Below the pieces are notes generated by a model, which was not told where the DNA came from, did no database searches, and worked only from the letters and a program-made list of their open reading frames with translations. A DNA stretch of 64,000 nucleotides from Apium graveolens (taxonomy: Eukaryota; Streptophyta; Magnoliopsida; Apiales; Apiaceae). The position numbers and the translations under genes were made by a program. Shown piece after piece: positions 34,801 to 46,973 of the stretch (positions are counted from its first letter, which is position 1; each line of letters begins with the position of its first letter). The stretch covers positions 50,340,506 to 50,404,505 of the forward strand of contig NC_133647.1 of assembly GCF_009905375.1 (NCBI RefSeq), read 5' to 3'.

Positions 34801-35140
34801 TCAGAAACAATCCCTTCTAGGACAAAATCCTCAACCGCTACATCCTCAATATGAACATCATCGGGTCCCTTGTTAGGACGCTCTATCGGATCCACAATTT
34901 GATCTCCAACAAGTAATAAAACATCATAACACTATTGCTCCTCAACCTCAGGGTTCGGAGTTCCGCTACCATATACGATAACGAACTACGCTTCTATCAC
35001 GATATTTATAAGGGTTCCCATAAGGGTTTTAACTGTCAGTACTATGTAAGGTAGTCTGTCTATGAATTTGGCAAGAGTTCTTATTATCTTATTAAACTTC
35101 TTATCTTAACGTCGCATCATCTATGAGGTTTATAACGCTT
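31836..35140 (-). pseudogene. G2 internal 1, gag-pol relics in rearranged order
   Basis: Reading on the minus strand from the primer site: an acidic leader-like stretch (about 35050-34760); a decayed RT-thumb/RNase H piece (about 34720-34250, GLAGHY, KCENSFQELKQ- and SRQLMEY-like words); an integrase N-terminal piece at 34045-33860 (KAIMRCSYRIWVPN, QELKDEILDE). Then comes gag-like sequence (about 33590-33350, DPVKERAWLKEIEESFEIL), further decayed gag, and unresolved sequence to 31836. Gag following a pol fragment is not the normal order. About 170 bases near 33733-33901 are absent from internal 2. Plus-strand hydrophobic open frames here are antisense accidents. Confidence 0.6.
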
Positions 35141-35153
35141 GGCTCTGATACCA
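35141..35153 (-). other. Primer binding site of G2 left unit
   Basis: The plus strand reads GGCTCTGATACCA, the complement of TGGTATCAGAGCC. It lies four to five bases from the edge of LTR-B. Confidence 0.88.
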
Positions 35154-35157
35154 TTTC

Positions 35158-38100
35158 TTAACACCCCCAAATCCGGGGTCGGGGATCCGGGTTGTCACGA
35201 GTTCCATTTCTCTTAATAACACTTAACCTTAATAAACAACCAACTACTGCGTACTATGACCCCACAATATACACACACACCACAACTTATAGTCTCAGAG
35301 ATGAATACCAAAAATAACACAAGTCATTTTATTCCAAAATTATAAACCATTACACCTCAAAAGGGTTTCTGAATAATTTACATATTCTTTGCCATTATTA
35401 CAATTCATAATATACATAAGTCTGGTTCTTCAATAGTTGAAAGCCTAGCCTATTGGTAGTTCCTACCTCAGTTACGGCGGCATCAACGATTCCAGAAAAC
35501 TGCGGAACGTTTCCTAACCGCTTGCGAATTGGAAGCTTGGTCCAGTTCATCTTTTCTATATGTTGTTGTGTGATAAAAGAAGAAAGCAAGGGTGAGCAAC
35601 AAGCCCACCAAAATAATATGTATAATGATTAACAATATATGAGCATTCTCATAGTATCCATGAAAGTCTTGGTCAAGAAGAATTGAACTAAGTTTGACCT
35701 CTTAATGCGACCAAGTCGAAAAAATATTTAGTATATATATATATACTTTTCAAAATCTTTGAAATCCTCTGCCATGCATAATATACACAGTCTTCCAGTT
35801 TATAACTGTATAAAAATATCGTTGCAAGGTGATCTCATATATCTAACCTTGTCTCAACATTTTTCTGAAAATCTTTGTCATGCATAAGATAATCATTAAC
35901 TGGACATAAGTTGAAAAGATGAAGTTACAAGATACTCCAATATACTTATATCTTTTCCGAATACTACTTGAACCACCACCGTTCAAGGTATAAACAGTTT
36001 CGAAAGTTCATCACATAGATGAGACTACAAGATAAGACTTGAATAGATTCAATCCTTGAAATGTTGTTTAAAAGAAATGAAGTTACGAGATACTTCATTT
36101 GAGGGAAACATCATTATAACTGTTTGACCCTATCAATGCTTCCGCAATCACCCATCCGTAGCCTTTCGATCGAATGCTCCGGGTAGTGTTGCAGAAATAT
36201 CAAAACTGGATGATGAACTCATTACGGGAGTTTACCGCGCCAGGAAGACTACTTACGATGATCAGTCGCAGTAGTGCAACCCCACCATTTTCTACATATA
36301 GAGGAGAACCTATCGGATTTACTTGTCAACCGAACACTGGACTCCTAAGGAATGGACCGTCTTAGCGGAACTTCCAGGCCATTTGGGCCAATATAATAAG
36401 GCTGGGCCGGCGCCACTCAACCACTTACGCCACTCCTAGTTTAGATGAAATCCATGACTCTGAAACGTAAAGCTCGTCCCCCCTTTCCCCAGGTATAAAC
36501 TTGTTGATACGGCTCCCCCAAGAAGTCATATCTAGTAGGAAAGGAAAACTCACTGATATTTCCCGGGCAATGTCTGTTAATGGATTAACTTGTTCCAAGA
36601 ATTTTACTTCCCGAGTGTTGGGTAAGTAATCAAAAACCCTTTTTATCAAAACAACAACCTTGTTGCAAATATAAAATACACCACAGAGCCGGATCCCTCA
36701 AGTTTTGAGCGAGTATTTAAAATCCCCTTCGAAAGGAAGATCTTAAATATAAAAATAAGTTTTGGGATCCGCCCTAACTTTTAAAATCATTTTGAAGACT
36801 CGAAAACATTTTTATGAATGTTTGAGTAATGGTGATTTAATGAAATAAATCGGTCCCTATATGATAGAAAATATCTGAATATTATTATCTAAATAATATT
36901 CCCATAAAGGATAATCTTTATAAAAATAATTGAAGTAGAAGTTTTAAAACTTATACTTGAAATGAATAATAAATAACTGAAGATATACTTATACGAAAAT
37001 ACGATCTTTATTTGTATAATCGAAATAAGTTTGATTATCGAAACACTATTCTTTAATAAAATAAAGAATATTATTTAATAAAATAAGCGAAGTCATAAGT
37101 CCTCAAATGAATATTCAAAATAATATTCATTAAATAAAATAAGAGGAGTCATAAGTCCTCGAATTAATATTCAAAATAATATTCATTAAATAAAATAAGC
37201 GGAGTCATAAGTCCTCGAATGAATATACGAAATAATATTCATTAAATAAAATAAAGTCATCGAATAAACCTTATTCGATTAATAGTTTTGAAAACTATAT
37301 CTATATATATATAAAAATATATATATATATATTAGACTCGGGAACATCGACTCCCGGTTTAGAAAATGTTCGCCTTTGGGTCCCCTATACTAAGGGTATA
37401 CGCAACTACTGCTTATCTCTAGCATAGGTATTATGCAATTATAAGAATTGGAATCAACAGATAGATATCCAGATTACGAAACAGACATGCATATAAACCA
37501 TATCAGCATGCTCCAATATATCGCAAGATTTGCTAATTAACCATCATGCATCTATCACAAGATAATGCATATACATGTATACATCACAACAACAGTATAA
37601 CGGGTAGAAAACTTGCCTGAGTGTTCCCGGATAGACTTAAGCTTAGAGTGGGTCCGATAACCTATGAATAACAACATAAGTCGGAATTAAACCCCGGTCG
37701 CTTAAGAAACTAGAATTTAACCAATTGAAACCTAACGTTCCCTTTTGCGCTTAACGATTCACTTAAGTCGCTCGAGTACCCTCAGCTCCACCATTTTTAA
37801 TAAATTAACCATTAAGGGTTTTAAGGCGATTCTTTCGCGAGTACCCTACCAACTGTCTAAGACACTTTACATAATTGTTTCATAATCCAATTAGTCATTT
37901 AAGGGACTTAACCAATGTTTCAAAGTAAGGCGAGGGGTAATGGTGCGGTCGCGAAACGCCGTTACTTAAAACGGTCGTTTCTCCTAAACCGTACATCGGA
38001 TTTAAGCGAACCACATATCGAAACGAAGCTCGTAACATGAACTATCTAATTATGGCAATGGTCAAAACCTAACAGTGAGTCACGGGTCCTGATGTTAAGA

Positions 38101-39402
38101 ACAAAAGCAGTCAAAGGTAAATCGGGCATTACGACGGCTATGTTTACGCGATTACCAAATTTGTACCACTCCAAATCAATCCACAATCAACCCACAATTA
38201 TTACTACAACCAAACTCCATCCATACCCTACTACAACAGCCCTAACATTTCAAGATTTCCAATTTATACTACTCTCAATCATGAACTAAAAGCTTATACT
38301 TAAGTTCATTAATCAATAATCAAGATTTACAACTCCAAACTCATTATAAATCCAACCCAACTCTAAATATACAAGCATCATGCTTCTTATGAACTATATT
38401 AATCAAAACCACTCCTAAATACTCAAAGTAAAATGAGGGTTTGAAGTTTTATACCTTCCTTGAAGCTTTTAATCAATGAAAGATCCTTGGAATGCCCATG
38501 GAAGCTTTAATCTATGCTTAAACTACCTTGACCTTACAAATAAAATCAAGAATAAAAAATTTGTTCTTGAAAGTTACTATTCACCCTAAAATAAAATGAT
38601 TTGTTTGAGATAGAAAACCTTTGATTCAAGCACTCAAACTACTTGCTCTTCTTAGTTATGAAATATAGGATTCAAATAAACAAACCTCTTGAATTATGGT
38701 TGAGTGGAGCTTGGGTTTGGAAATTTTTCTTCTTGTTTTTCTTCAAAAAACCGTGAGCAAGGAGATGGGGGGAAGAGAAATGAATGTGTTTGCTTGGTTG
38801 CTTCCTTTTTGTTTGTTAATTAACCTTTTACCATGGTAAAAATTGTGTGGCTCACAATCAACCAACCAACCCTTCCCATTTGGTCATGCTTATGTCATCT
38901 ACTTATGTCATCTTGTTACACCTGTCTTCCTCTTGTTGCTGTGATGACATCATCCTCCACTAACCCTTTTGATTAACTCATAATTACTTGGCTAATGATC
39001 ACTGATCTGTTATGTGGTTCGCTTAACTTTTGTTCTCGTTTATCGTTTGAGGGATCATACCCGGGATCTTATTACTTCGGTTCCCTTAACCTATCTCAAT
39101 ACATTATATTCCTTTTATGATCCTCTATTATCATCCTTGAATTAAAATCCTTTTAATCATGTTACCTTATACTTAATTCTTTCTGTATCTTGTTGGTTTT
39201 CGGGAGAAATCAAAGTGTTCGAATTTGGATTCTGACGATCTTTACATACACTTATTTACTTTATGGAATACTAATATGATCTTAGAATTTCCCTAATAGT
39301 ACTCCTATATAGTGTGGTCTGATAATTTTCCTAAATCAGCATCATCAGCAAAAGTTACTATTCATCAAGGTTTCAAAAATTCCAAAAATTGGGGTTATTA
39401 CA
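35158..39402 (-). repeat. G2 LTR-B, shared by both units
   Basis: It has a primer site on its left and a polypurine tract on its right, so it served as 5' LTR of the left unit and 3' LTR of the right unit. The left end reads TTAACACCCCC, lacking the G of TGTAACACC. The right end is GGTTATTACA. Length is about 4245 bp. Confidence 0.9.
37077..37256. repeat. Three 56 bp tandem repeats in LTR-B
   Basis: (G)GAGTCATAAGTCCTC-type words recur at 37089 (GAAGTC variant), 37145 and 37201, with exactly 56-bp spacing. Confidence 0.86.
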
Positions 39403-39422
39403 GTCTCCCCTCCTTAAAAGGA
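39403..39422 (-). other. Polypurine tract of G2 right unit
   Basis: On the minus strand it reads TTTTAAGGAGGGGAGACTG before LTR-B. Confidence 0.85.
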
Positions 39423-41655
39423 TTCCGTCCCAGAATCAGATAGAAAATGAATAGGGATACCCACTTAGCATTGCACTTTCTAACTCTCAAGTAAATCTTC
39501 CCACATTGTGGTTCTACCATCAAACTCTGACTAGTTTGATAACCATTCTCCTAAGCACTTGTTCCTTTTCAATCTATAACCCTTCCTGGTTGCTCCATAT
39601 AGGTTACGTTTGGTTGCATGCCTATGCGCTCATATGCCCCTATTTGTCTGGCATCCGAATTATACTTCCTTAACATTGATACGTGGAACACGTTATGAAT
39701 TTGCTACATGTTCGGGGGTAGGGCTAGCTCATATGCTAACTTCCCAATACTTCTTAATACCTCAAAGGGTCCAACAATTCGTAAGCTTAGCTTTCCTGTC
39801 TTTTTGAACCTCATTCATTCTTTCCAAGGGAATACCTATAACAGCACTAGGTCCCCTACTTCCTATTCTTTGTCCTTTCGTGTCGAATCAACATACTTCT
39901 TATGTCCATCTCAGGCTACTACCAGCCGTCCTTTGATTAGATCTATTATATCCTTGGTCCTTTGGACTACTGCGAGTCCGAGCATCTTGCGCTCTACAAC
40001 TTCATCCTAACATAAGGGAGATCGACATTGTCTTCCCTCAAGGATCTCATAAGGCGACATCTCGATGATGACATATGATCTATTGTCGTAAGAAAACTCA
40101 ATCCGCGATAAAATGATCATTCCAAATTCTTTCAAGTCTATTTTACAGACTCTCATAATAGCTTCTAGCACTATAGCTTTTGCTTCTCAATACTCCTTCT
40201 TTCCTTGTTCGTAGTCATTACTATCTTCCGTACATAATACTATCTGGTTACACTTTTGCTCGTTAGTATTCTATAACCTTATAATAACCACGTCAACCTT
40301 AGTATCACGAATGCGTTAGATCGGAATACCACCGTACTTGGTACCACTTCATCTCTAGCTGCCTCCATCTTCAAAAGCTTGGTCCTTCGTATAGAAGTAA
40401 AAGAATTTATTGAGAGATCACTATGATCAAGAACACTTGTTATATCGCATAGTTAGTACAGAAGGTGGCCAGCCTTTAGTACTTGACAAGCAATTAAACA
40501 ACATGTGGTATCCTACTAGGCTTCTATCACACAGATAGATAGTCATTCGGCAATACATCCCCTTCTGGAAGGGTAGTTCTTCTCAGCTTACATGAAATGA
40601 AAAGGAGAGGACAGAACAAATTGAAGAGAATTGTATATATAAAAAAATATATATACTGCATAAAATATCTGGCTTGAAATCTACCTCTGAACTATAGAGG
40701 TTTATCATAGGAGAACAAAACATATGTATCTATAATAATATCCAGTATTATCGCATCGCATTTCACATGCTTAAATATTTTTGCTATTCCGTCCATCATT
40801 CTATGGACCCATGCTCTTCCTCGAGCTTATACTCAATCACCTTTGAAACTCCCTCGACATCGAAAATCGAATCTGGGATCTCATTCTAGACATCATTGTT
40901 ACTAGAATCCTATGCTTTCACCGCAACCTTCCTCGTATAGTAATACGACTCTCTATTGATAAGAAGGAATAAGTATTCAATAGGTAGATAATCTACTTAA
41001 TTAGTCTATCAATGATAACTTATACACCACTGTGACCCGATTAGTGGTACTCAATCTCAACTTCCATTCCAATACAACTCTCACGGTTGTAAGTAATCGG
41101 CTCATTACTCGTAGAATCATTCCTGCCTAACTATGGTCCACCGTTGACCTACTATAGTCGTTCATTTTCCATGAAGTATTAATAGCTAACCATACAGAGT
41201 CCATACCTACCGTATCGGATTCTTCTAAGGAGGTAACATAATTACCATTCATGATTCATGAAGAACACTCTAGATCCTGATGTACATACATGACATGAAG
41301 CTGATAAAATTGTAGAAGAGTTTCAATCAAAGCAACGATAGCAGGTTAATACCATTCTTAATCATATGCCTTCGATAGAAGACTTAACTCAAAGGTTCGT
41401 TTAGTCCTTTTGAAACATGGTCCTGGCTTATTCTCAAGATAGTACCTTCTAAGATAGATAGCTCGCTCACGGTGATTTACATTAATTAAACCTTTACCAA
41501 ACTACTATTATGGTTGAGTATCGCACAATCATCAGAAGGAATGTCAATCTTCCACACCATAATACAACCTTCACGGCTTTAACCATTATCACTATATTCC
41601 TCTGGCATGAGCGCCTATAGTTATCCTCTTACACTTAAAGTGTCGGCCACCTCTT
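39423..41655 (-). pseudogene. G2 internal 2, integrase end and chromodomain relic
   Basis: It is the partner of 22725-24905. On the minus strand the integrase C-terminal module is readable at about 40090-39660: EGRQCRSP-like, EVGDLVLL, IVGPFEVLRSIGKLAYELA, then a stop, and IHNVFHVSMLRKYNSD. A chromodomain-like tail follows (about 39620-39440). At least six stops replace Trp, Gln or Glu codons. Upstream to 41655 only scattered pol-like words remain, ending near KEVADTLSVRG at the RNase H end. The same stops occur in internal 1, so the two descend from one dead copy. Confidence 0.68.
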
Positions 41656-44600
41656 TGGCCTTTCCTGATAGTAAACTTTCCTCACAATCAATGTCTTTTA
41701 AATGATCTTCAACTAAATTTTCTACCTCATTTCCAATCACTGCTTGTGTGAAAATGCTCTTCCGTACGCTTTGGTGAAACAAAGTATATCACCATTTTTC
41801 CATAAGTTATTGCGTCAGTCTTTTAGAGGTTAACATTGTCACGATTGACTCTTGATCATACTTAGGACGTCTCTTATTTTGGGTCCTTCTTGATTTCACC
41901 AATCTCGACCCTTATTGGGTCAATCTATACTTTCTTATGGTTCAACATGTGCCCCACCTGGCTTTATTATAATTACGTCACCTTTCTTTTATCAAAATTT
42001 CTATTCTTGAGAACTTTGAATATTACGTTTTTCCTTGTAAAACCTCTAAGGTTATCCTTAAATCGTTCCTCCTGTATTCCCTAGATACAGGGCATATCAA
42101 AATACCATTTACTAATACTAGAACCATTGTCTATTTACTTCTGAAAAATTTCTCTACTGATCTTTAAAGGTTGTTTTTGCCTTAGTCCTTCATTTCGTAC
42201 CGCCCAAACTCATAATGTCCCTATTAAGGGTGAAATACCAACCTTTATGCATTCCCCCAGGGTTCATCTCAAGTTATCGAAGTCATATTCTTAATTCCAC
42301 CTTTAAAAAGGTACTTGCATCCTTCCATGGATAAATCAAGTCATATATCCTTGATAGATTATCTTATTCAATCGTTCCCACCTCGATAGTCTATACCAAT
42401 TTCACGATAGCATCCTTATTCAAGCTGAGGTCAACCCATATGGCCTTCAAAAGATAACAATGGTTACCCGCTTTTCTTTCCTAATTTGGTAATGACAACA
42501 GGGATGTTCTGGAAGATATTGGTCGTGTTCAATGTGAACTTCTTTTTAATAAATCCTTATTTACTTTTGTTGTTTATCTCAACAGTCATCTCAATGTTGG
42601 GATATCTTTTGTACTTGGTGTCTCCCTTTTGGGTATCAAGTCACAGGTGTTACATACACTTTCCATTTTTGAAGGTTACTTCCTTCATCCAATTTCCTAA
42701 TTTCTTACTTTCTTGTCTCTTCCGTCTATCCGCGTCTCATTATTTATCCTTCGAACTATCTCAAGGTTTCCTCGAATCCTCCTAACTTAAAGGGGATAAA
42801 ATATATGTATCTCTTATTTCTTCAATCACCAGCTTTAACTCATGGTGAATCACCCTCATCCTGACGATTACATACTTTTCTATTTCTATTGCTACGAGTC
42901 TTTAGGTTTTCCTCATACCCAACTCCTTTACCATTCCTCAAACTCTATTGCCTTTATATTCCTTTCCACTTCAGTTTCTTTTTATTTACCTCTCTCTTAC
43001 AATTATTTCACGAACCCACTAATCATTGACTTCAAATATCACGTTGTTCTGGGATTCATGTCATCAGAACGAATCTTGACAACTTTTACAACATAGTTTC
43101 ATAATTCATCATACTCGTCCGCCTTTATTCTGGCTCTAAAGCTTTTACACTATCTCCATAACCTTGGGAATTACTTTCCCGAAAATAATTGACTAAACTT
43201 TAATCAGTTTATTCTAACCTCTGGCTCTGTGCCTTTCTTGGTCTTTCACCAGCGGGTGGCCTCTCTCTTAGGAAGGTAAGTTATAAAAACAGTCTTTTGC
43301 GCTTCGTCAATCATTTAGAATCTCGAATGATTCCTCTATTTCTTTTATCCAGACCCTTGCCTCGACTGGGTCAGCTTGTTCCTTGGAACTCTGCGAGCTT
43401 AGTGACTTAAAGGTCCTGAAAAAAAAATGATCACCGCATTGTTTCCTCAGGGTAGTGGTTGGGGATAATAGTCTAAATTCTATTTAGAAAGGTCCATGAA
43501 TTATCGTATAGGAGTACCGTCTCGGGTCTCCTTTCCTTACTCGACTTCTGTTTCATCTAAGATCTCATCTTTAAGCTCTTGAACATTTGGAACCCAAATT
43601 CTATAGGAACACCTCATTATTCCCTTATCATCTTTCACGGTATTAATCTCTTCCACAGTCATTGGCTCGCTGCCTTTATTCATCACTTTTATTGGCACAA
43701 TATGATCTTTTCCAATAATTCGGGCTACATTACAATCTCAAACAGCTTTTCAGTACCGGTTCACTTCTATTTCCATTTTCTCAAAATCTCTTATCAACTC
43801 TCCCAAAGACATTATCATCTTGAGTCTCTCCTTTACACTAAGGGCATTAGCCACCATTTTGGCTTTCCCTGGATGATAAAGAATCTTATAATCGTAATCC
43901 TTGATTAACTCTAACCACCTCCTCTGGCGCATGTTGAGCTCTTCCTGCGTGAAAATGTACTAGAGCACTCATGGCTTATGTAAATCTCGCACTTCTCTCC
44001 ATACAAGTAGTGCCTCAAATCTTTAGGGCAGAACTATTGCCACGAGCCCAAGCTCATGGGTGGGGATATCGAATTTTATATTCCATTAATTGTCTTGACG
44101 CGTACGTGATTACCTTGTTGTGCTGTATAAGAAGCACCCTAATTCCTTATGCGAAGCATCACTACAAATCACAAAATCTCCTTTTTCATCCGGCAACGCC
44201 AACATAAGGGTCGTCACCAACCTTTGCTTCAGTTCTTAAAAGTTGTTCTCGCATTTCTCTGTCCATTTGAACTTCTCAGTCTTACGAGTAAGCCGCGTTA
44301 AAGGGGCTACTATCTTTACAAACTTCAACGAACCTACAGTAGTGACCGGCCAATCCTACCTCTGGTAGTCACCCTAACCTTGGTTATCAATTCCTCAGTG
44401 GTCCTTTATTCATTCTTGTCAGGATCCTTCACGGGATCCTCCTCAGCAACAATCCCTTCTAGGACAAAATCCTCAACCGCTACATCCTCAATATGAACAT
44501 CATCCGGTCCCTTGTTAGGACGCTCTATCGGATCCACAATCTGATCTCCAACAAGTAATAAAACATCATCACATTATTGCTCCTCAACCTCAGGGTTCGG

Positions 44601-44782
44601 AGTCCCGCTACCATATACGATAACGAACTACGCTTCTATCACGATATTTATAAGGGTTCCCATAAGGGTTTTAATTGTCAGTACTATGTTAGGTAGTCTG
44701 TCTATGAACTTGGAAAGAGTTCTTATTATCTTATTAAACTTCTTATCTTAACGTCGCATCATCTCTGAGGTTTATAACGCTT
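41656..44782 (-). pseudogene. G2 internal 2, rearranged gag-pol relics
   Basis: Minus-strand order from the primer site: acidic leader with VDPIERPNKGPDDVHIEDVA (about 44545-44480); RT-thumb and RNase H relics (44360-43760), including ASRQLMEYEIRYP-like words and [20 protein letters not shown] with [11 protein letters not shown] (43932-43810); integrase N-terminal words at 43690-43560 (GIMRCSYRIWVPN). A join then leads to gag-like sequence (about 43400-43180) and decayed gag below it. A pol fragment ahead of gag shows that the internal region is a chimera of two elements. No part is open for more than about 60 residues. Confidence 0.6.
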
Positions 44783-44795
44783 GGCTCTGATACCA
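44783..44795 (-). other. Primer binding site of G2 right unit
   Basis: GGCTCTGATACCA on the plus strand, complement of TGGTATCAGAGCC, lies four bases from LTR-C. Confidence 0.88.
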
Positions 44796-44799
44796 TTTC

Positions 44800-46941
44800 T
44801 GTAACACCCCCAAATCCGGGGTAAGGGATCCGGGTTGTCACGAGTTCCATTTCCCTTAATAACACTTAACCTTAATAAACAACCAACTACTGCATACTAT
44901 GACCCCACAATATACACGCACACCACAAGTTATAGTCTCAGAGATGAATACCAAAAATAACACAAGTCATTTTATTCCACAATGATAAATCATTTCACCT
45001 CCAAAGGGTTTCTGAATAATTTACATATTCTTTGCCATTATTACAATTCATAATATACATAAGTCTGGTTCATCAATAGTTGAAAGCCTAGCCTATTGGT
45101 AGTTCCTACCTAAGCTACGGCGGCATCAACGCTTCCAGAAAACTGCGGAACGTTTCCTAACCACTTGCGAATTGGAAGCTTGATCCTGTTCATCTTTTCT
45201 ATCTGTTGTTGTGTGATGAAAGAAGAAAGCAAGGGTAAGCAACAAGCCCACCAAAATAATATGTATAATGATTAACAATATATGAGCATTCTCATAGTAT
45301 TCATGAAAGTCTTGGTCATGAAGAATTGAACTAAGTTTGACCTCTTAATGTAACCAAGTCGTAAAATATTAATATATATATATATATATATATATACTTT
45401 TCAAAATCTTTGAAATCCTCTGCCATGCATAATATACACAGTCTTCCAGTTTATAACTGTACAAAAATATCGTTGCAATGTGATCTCATATATCTAACTT
45501 TGTCTCAACATTTTTCTGAAAATCTTTGTCATGCATAAGATAATCATTAACTGGATATAAGTTGAAAAGATGAAGTTACAAGATACTCCAATATACTTAT
45601 ATCTTTTTCGAATACTACTTGAACCACCACCGTTCAAGGTATAAACAGTTTCGAAAGTTCATCACATAGATGAGACTACAAGATAAGACTTGAATAGATT
45701 CAATCCTTGAAATGTTGTTTAAAAGAAATGAAGTTTCGACATACTTCATTTGAGGGAAACATCATTATAACTGTTGCTTCAGCAATCACCCATCCGTAGC
45801 CTTTCGATCGAATGCTCCAGGTAGTGTTGCAGAAATATCCAAACTGGATGATGAACTCATTACGGGAGTTTGCCGCGCCAGGAAGACCACTTACGATGAT
45901 CAGTCGCAGTAGTGCAACCCCACCATTTTCTACATGTAGAGTAGAACCTGTCAGATTTACGTGCCAACCGAACACTGGACTCCTAAGGAATGCACCGTCT
46001 TAGCGGAACTTCCAGGCCATTTGGGTCAATATAATAAGGCTGGGCCGGCGCCACTCGACCACTTACGCCACTCGTTTAGATGAAATCCATGACTCTGAAA
46101 CGTAAAGCTCGTCCCCCCTTTCCCCAAGTAGAAACTTGTTGATACGGCTACCCCAAGAAGTCGTATCTAATTGGAAAGGAAAACTCACCGATATTTCCCA
46201 GGCGGTGCCTATTAATGGATTAACTTGTTCCAAGAATTTTACTTCCCGAGTGTTAGGTAAGTAATCAAAAACCTTTTTTTATCAAAACAGCAACCTTCTT
46301 GCGAATATAAAATACACCACAGAGCCGGATCCCTCAGGTTTTGAGCGAGTATTTAAAATTCCCTTCGAAAGGAAGATCTTAAATATAAAAATGAGTTTTG
46401 GGATCCGCCCTAACTTTTAAAATCATTTTGAAGACTCGAAAATATTTTTAAGAATGTTTGGAGTAATGCTGATTTAATGAAATAAATCAGTCCCTATATA
46501 TTAGAAAATATCTGAATATTATTATCTAAATAATATTCCCATAAAGAATAATCTTTATAAAAATAATTGAAGTAGAAGTTTTAAAACTTATACTTAAAAT
46601 GAATAATAAATAACCAAAGATATACTTATACGAAAATACGATCTTTATTTGTATAATCGAAATAAGTTTGATTATCGAAGCACTATTCTTTAATAAAATA
46701 AAGAATATTATTTAATAAAATAAGCGAAGTCATAAGTCCTCGAATGAATATTCAAAATAATATTCATTAAATAAAATAAGCGGAGTCATAAGTCCTCGAA
46801 TGAATATTCAAAATAATATTCATTAAATAAAATAAGCGGAGTCATAAGTCCTCGAATGAATATTTGAACTAATATTCATTAAATAAAATAAAGTCATCAA
46901 ATAAACCTTATTCGATTAATAGTTTTGAAAAGTATATAGAT

Positions 46942-46973
<32 letters not shown>

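Noticed and set aside
35141..35153. tRNA-like match near the LTR edges (also 44783, 50328, 55394, 27890)
   Set aside because: Only 12-13 bases match the initiator Met-tRNA 3' end; these are primer sites, not tRNA genes.
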